The notes beneath the pieces were generated by a model. The model made no database searches. It was not told the origin of the DNA and saw only the letters and a list, made by a program, of their open reading frames with translations. A stretch of 64,000 bases of DNA, from NCBI GenBank assembly GCA_903840415.1, contig CAIMFY010000069.1, forward strand, positions 38,189-102,188, given 5' to 3'. Position numbers and translations under genes: made by a program. Positions 60,752-64,000 of the stretch are shown piece after piece (within the stretch, counting starts at the first letter, position 1; each line of letters starts with the position of its first letter). Source of the DNA: an uncultured Opitutia bacterium. GTDB taxonomy: Bacteria; Verrucomicrobiota; Verrucomicrobiia; Opitutales; Opitutaceae.

Positions 60752-61378
60752 TTAGGTTTGCTTGGCCGAGAGCTTCCGATGCACGAACACCCAGTAGATT
60801 GCGCCGAGGACGGCCAAGCCGCCAACGGCCCAGATCGTGATTTGGCGCAGTTCGCCGTTCATTAGTTTTTCGTCCTGCCCGGCTTGCACACCGACCCAGG
60901 CCAGCACCGCACACCAGAGCGCGGAACCGATGAGCGTGTAGATGGAATAGGCGAGGTAGTTTAGGCGCACGACACCGGCGGGAATGCCGATGAGGTGGCG
61001 CACGACCGGAATAAATCTTGAGGCAAACGTGCCGAAACTGCCAAACTGTTCGGACCACCGCTCGGCGAGTTCCACTTTCGTCGGGGACACGCCGAGAAAT
61101 TTTCCGTAGCGCAGCACCAGCGGCCGACCGGCCCAGCGCGACGCCCAATACATGATGGTCGCGCCGATCCATGAACCGAGGGCGCCGGCGAGCACGACTC
61201 CGGTCAGGCTCATGTGACCGTGGCTGTGGGCGTAGTAGGCGGCGAAGGGGATGACGAGTTCGCTCGGCAGCGGCACGAACGAACTCTCGATCGCCATCAG
61301 GAGAACGATGAGCGGGTAGCCGCCGCCCTCGAGGGTCTGGCGATACCACGCGATGAGTTCCATCAGCTTGTCATGCAT
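60752..61378 (-). CDS. DedA-family membrane protein
   Basis: 208 residues. Inner-membrane protein with 4-6 hydrophobic segments. Typical DedA pattern: IESSFVPLPSELVIPFAAYY near residue 30, GATIMYWASRWAGRPLV in the middle, and the amphipathic FGTFASRFIPVVRHLIGIPAG. DedA/SNARE-associated proteins are linked to lipid scrambling (undecaprenyl phosphate and phospholipid flipping) and proton-motive-force maintenance. Chromosomal gene directly beside the element. Confidence 0.9.
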   Translation of the reverse strand: MHDKLMELIAWYRQTLEGGGYPLIVLLMAIESSFVPLPSELVIPFAAYYAHSHGHMSLTGVVLAGALGSWIGATIMYWASRWAGRPLVLRYGKFLGVSPTKVELAERWSEQFGSFGTFASRFIPVVRHLIGIPAGVVRLNYLAYSIYTLIGSALWCAVLAWVGVQAGQDEKLMNGELRQITIWAVGGLAVLGAIYWVFVHRKLSAKQT

Positions 61379-61384
61379 GGGGGT

Positions 61385-61416
61385 AAAAAAAAGGCAGGCA
61401 GCGGTGACTGCCTGCC
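61385..61416 (-). terminator. Rho-independent terminator of the small basic protein transcript
   Basis: Perfect 9-bp stem 61393-61401/61408-61416, followed on the minus strand by eight T residues (61385-61392). Confidence 0.92.
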
Positions 61417-61435
61417 GGAAAGGGAGTGGGTTGGC

Positions 61436-61591
61436 TCAGACGTCCGGCTTGGTCTTGCGCAGACCCTGCACGCGGTCGCCAGCTTTCCACTGGCCGCGCT
61501 TCTTGAGTATATCGACGCGCTCGAAGCGCTTGAGGACGTTGCGTTTCACGACGAGGCCGGAGACGCCTTGGAGGCTTTTATGCTGTGACAT
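61436..61591 (-). CDS. Small basic protein (51 residues)
   Basis: 51 residues, start ATG 61591. MSQHKSLQGVSGLVVKRNVL, then KRFERVDILKKRGQWKAGDRV and LRKTKPDV. The sequence pattern MSxHxSL...KRNVLxRxERxxxLKxxGxWxxxDxVxGLxK matches, from memory, the small basic protein family of Chlamydiae and Verrucomicrobiota, of unknown function and possibly ribosome-associated. The 5' extension of the frame is noncoding. It follows cutA by 28 bp and has its own terminator. Confidence 0.82.
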   Translation of the reverse strand: MSQHKSLQGVSGLVVKRNVLKRFERVDILKKRGQWKAGDRVQGLRKTKPDV

Positions 61592-61619
61592 GATATTGAA
61601 AAGTGATGGGTGCGAGTTG

Positions 61620-61940
61620 CTAAAGGGGCGGAGAGTGAACGGTCGCCTCGGCCCATGACAAGTATTTTTCTCCCACGTCTTCGGCCCGCACAACGAGCCA
61701 TTCCGGAGTGTCGTAGGGATGGCCGCTTAGCACTCGCTGGCGCAAGGCATCAAACTGGTCGGGTAGGAATTTGAAACACAGCCTAAACTCCTCCACTCGT
61801 TCGTGTTTACCTTCCCACTGGAAGTGGGAAATGACCGGACCGTCGATTTGCACACAGGCCGCCAGACCAGCGGCGACCACGTCGGCGGCCAGCCGATCGG
61901 CGTCTGAGCTAGTGCCAACAGTCGTCCAAGCGATGAGCAT
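61620..61940 (-). CDS. cutA: Divalent cation tolerance protein CutA
   Basis: 106 residues. Trimeric signal-protein-like fold named for copper tolerance; its molecular role is not settled. Motifs: AACVQIDGPVISHFQWEGK and SGHPYDTPEWLVV, followed by YLSWAEATV. Length is typical. It follows purA by 9 bp, so the two share a transcript. Confidence 0.92.
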   Translation of the reverse strand: MLIAWTTVGTSSDADRLAADVVAAGLAACVQIDGPVISHFQWEGKHERVEEFRLCFKFLPDQFDALRQRVLSGHPYDTPEWLVVRAEDVGEKYLSWAEATVHSPPL

Positions 61941-61949
61941 GGTGCGGGG

Positions 61950-63494
61950 TCAGACGAGTTTCACGAGATCCGAGGTGGCGGGCACGTCCTTGATGATCTG
62001 CGAGGGATCGGGGCCCACGCCGAGGTAACGGAGATTCGGGAGTTTCTCGGCGGCCGGCAGCGGCTCGCCGGCGAACGCGACATCGAGCAAGCTCTTCATC
62101 ATCGCGGCGACGTAGCATTGGGCATTTTTGGGCAACTCGGCGAAGTGGCGGATCGTTGAAACGTCTTCGGTCCAGCCGGCGTGACGGGTGTAAACAGGGC
62201 GCAGGGTTTTGCGAACGGCCTCGTTGCGCGGGACGTGGTGAAAGATCTTGCCGGCAGCATCCTGATACGAGGTGCAGATCAGCAGTTCGCCGTTCCACGC
62301 GCCGCTATGGGTGAGCGCGTCAAGTTTGTTGATCATCACATCTTGGAAACCACCGTAGCGGAGCGCGTCGCCCTTTTCGACAGCGTCATACCAACCGACC
62401 ATCCGCTGGCGGCCGGTGCTGGTGCCAAATTCGATTTGCTTCAACTTCACCGCGAGCGGATGCGCGTCGTCCATCTGCGTTAGAAACGTGTGCGTGCCGA
62501 CCTTGGTGTCGTAGGCCTTGGCGACGCCAAACGTGTGGATGCGCTGCACGGGAATCCCCGCGCTCTCGAAAAACTCCGGCGTATAAGTGTGCGAGGCCGT
62601 GACGTTCGGCGGGAACCCGTGTCGTTTGTCGAGCCAGTAAGCCTGTCCGAATTCACCGATGATCGTGTGACCGGCGCGCAGTTCGCGCAGGATGAGTTCG
62701 CGGACTTCACCGATGTTTTTTGCGAGTGCGGTGCCTGCTTTCCAGTAAACCTCGGTGAGGGTGTCGAGGTTGAGTGTGAACGGCTCCGCGCCGCGGAAAC
62801 GGGTGAAGTCGAACTCCGATTTGTCGAATACCCCGAGCGCGATCGCCTCGGCGTTGGCGCGCTGCTCGGCGACGGTGAGTTGATCGAAAAAGCTGGCAAA
62901 CGTTTCCGGCGACACGCGGCACACGTGCTGGATGACGCGGAGCGCGCGGTCGGCGCGCTGGGCGAGTTTGCGGGCGAAGAAATTTCGGCCGGCGAGAAAA
63001 TCAAAATACCAGATTTGCGACTGACCGACCTCGTCCAGATAGGCGGGCGTGATGCCGCGGCCGGTGGAACCGCGCGGCTCTTCAGCAAGGACGCGCGTGC
63101 GGTAGTTCTCCCACGCCAGGTCGAGCAATCGGTGCGTGAGATCGGAAACCATCGCGCGCTCGTCGATGAGCAACCGGGAAAAAACCGCGTGGCCCTTTTG
63201 CTCGAGCGGTTTCGCCTCCCAGCCGATTTTGCGCGGATCGGCCACGACGCCGCCGCCGATGCAGAGGTGCGCGGCATCGAGCACAACCACGCCCGCGGGG
63301 AGGAGGTTCAGCTTAATTCCGCCCGCGGTGTGGCCTGAATTTGCGCCGCCATTGACCTTGAGAACGACGGAGACGGCGGCCCGTGTGCCGCGGAGTTCGT
63401 TGGCGACCTCGGGAATGAGCCGGCCCTTGCCCTCGTCGCCGAGGGAAATGCCGACGTCGGCGATGAGCTGGCTAGAAAAAGGGATGAGCGACAT
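61950..63494 (-). CDS. purA: Adenylosuccinate synthetase, divergent long form
   Basis: 514 residues; most PurA proteins have about 430. GTP-dependent first step from IMP to AMP. Motifs present: GDEGKGR (19-25), [10 protein letters not shown] with catalytic His55, [41 protein letters not shown] (the guanine NKxD). The usual substrate loop GGGPFPTE is changed: the aligned region reads [11 protein letters not shown]. Extra length lies in the central half. I chose ATG 63494; upstream in-frame sequence is not conserved. First gene of a purA-cutA-small basic protein unit ended by a terminator. Confidence 0.85.
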   Translation of the reverse strand: MSLIPFSSQLIADVGISLGDEGKGRLIPEVANELRGTRAAVSVVLKVNGGANSGHTAGGIKLNLLPAGVVVLDAAHLCIGGGVVADPRKIGWEAKPLEQKGHAVFSRLLIDERAMVSDLTHRLLDLAWENYRTRVLAEEPRGSTGRGITPAYLDEVGQSQIWYFDFLAGRNFFARKLAQRADRALRVIQHVCRVSPETFASFFDQLTVAEQRANAEAIALGVFDKSEFDFTRFRGAEPFTLNLDTLTEVYWKAGTALAKNIGEVRELILRELRAGHTIIGEFGQAYWLDKRHGFPPNVTASHTYTPEFFESAGIPVQRIHTFGVAKAYDTKVGTHTFLTQMDDAHPLAVKLKQIEFGTSTGRQRMVGWYDAVEKGDALRYGGFQDVMINKLDALTHSGAWNGELLICTSYQDAAGKIFHHVPRNEAVRKTLRPVYTRHAGWTEDVSTIRHFAELPKNAQCYVAAMMKSLLDVAFAGEPLPAAEKLPNLRYLGVGPDPSQIIKDVPATSDLVKLV

Positions 63495-64000
63495 GATTGC
63501 GGAAAAGACACGGCAACCGAAGTCGATCAAGAACGAGAAACCCCTGTTGCCGTGAAGGGAAAACGCCACCGGGCGCGGGAGGGCAATCAGAAAACAACGG
63601 CCGTCGAACCGAAGACTGTCATGTCTAGAGTTAGCGCGGCAGTGCGATTGCGGTCAACGTTGCTCAGCGCAGCCTGCGCGCAATTAACCGTTCGAAAAAC
63701 CATAGGCTTTTATCACAGCGAGCCTGTGAAGGCGGTTTGAGATAAAGAGCCGATGAGGCCGCGCGAACAGCGAGTGCGGCCGTTAATCTCCGGGTTTGCA
63801 CCGGACACAATGATCGCCGCGTCGGTTCGCGGTATCGCCCCGCCAGCGCGCCAGGCACGAGCCCGGTCGTTGGGTGGCGAGGGATCGAGGGTATTCTCCC
63901 GGTCACTGGATGGCTGGGAGCCATGACTTCCTTTCGGCTTGAGGGCACTCTTGCGGCGGGGTTTCTGGGCTTTTGCCCATTGGCCCCAGTTGTGCCAGAC
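63495..64000. other. 506-bp region to the window edge with no supported gene
   Basis: Upstream of purA on the plus-strand side. One minus-strand frame is open from the edge to a stop at 63713-63715 (about 95 codons, no start visible) and could be the C-terminal end of a gene lying outside; it is rich in Arg, Ser, Pro and Gly and resembles nothing I recognise. Small palindromes such as GGCCGC...GCGGCC (about 63753-63777) are present. No RNA gene is recognisable. Confidence 0.35.

Noticed and set aside
1..64000. CRISPR array or rRNA operon
   Set aside because: No evenly spaced short direct repeats with unique spacers and no rRNA sequence were seen.

Overview
The window is high-GC bacterial chromosome, most likely from a Verrucomicrobiota member of the Opitutaceae type. 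I infer this from lpxK (a Gram-negative outer membrane), a ~51-residue small basic protein resembling a Chlamydiae/Verrucomicrobiota family, a papain-type protease carrying the N-terminal GVAKI..LP..FGYDP-like module common in planctomycetes and verrucomicrobia, many GTG starts, weak Shine-Dalgarno use, and polysaccharide lyases. No database search was possible, so the taxonomic call is inference.

Layout. 1-2.0 kb: end of a metallo-hydrolase, ribD and rdgB. 2.0-3.8 kb: a NarL-type two-component pair. 3.8-12.2 kb: metG, then menaquinone genes (menF, a DUF1573-cytochrome c protein, menD, and menB after the oppositely oriented kup). 12.2-20.4 kb: a minus-strand run (small P-loop kinase, C1 protease, fructose-bisphosphate aldolase, a Gln-rich anchored protein, topoisomerase III, a class V aminotransferase). 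20.5-24.9 kb: lpxK, M29 aminopeptidase, adenosine-deaminase-family enzyme, RluA-type pseudouridine synthase. 25-29.2 kb (minus): Ppx/GppA, rsmI, a 53-residue lipoprotein, a coiled-coil membrane protein, pgi. 29.4-37 kb (minus): rhamnogalacturonan lyase, a 1176-residue repeat protein, an alpha/beta hydrolase, a racemase-like protein. 37.3-44.8 kb: ilvD, scpB-pheA, a DcuC-type carrier, an M14 peptidase, gltX. 44.8-52.4 kb (minus): heparinase-like lyase, thrH, yceH, prolyl oligopeptidase, glnS. 60.75-63.5 kb (minus): dedA, small basic protein, cutA, a divergent purA.

The outstanding feature is an 8.2-kb integrated element at 52514-60731. It enters the 3' end of a tRNA-Arg(CCG) gene and is bounded by a 26-bp direct repeat of that end. 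It encodes a tyrosine integrase, a regulator on the opposite strand facing two small excisionase-type helix-turn-helix proteins, a sigma-4-like HTH protein, a replication-initiator-like protein whose gene contains three 20-bp iterons and a strong palindrome, a Nu1-like small-terminase protein, and several short proteins of unknown function. I see no large terminase, portal, capsid or tail gene. This layout is that of a phage satellite (PICI-like). It carries repeated integrase arm-type motifs at both ends and, at 58628-58790, an intergenic segment that folds into a perfect 15-bp stem closing a three-way junction plus a second helix pair. I consider the element and this structured segment the best candidates for an undescribed system.

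How the genes fit together: the core genes cover translation (metG, gltX, glnS, rsmI, rluD-type), cofactors (ribD, menFDB), central carbon (fba, pgi), amino acids (ilvD, pheA, thrH) and nucleotide metabolism (purA, rdgB, add-type). The lyases, peptidases and anchored proteins point to a polymer-degrading lifestyle.
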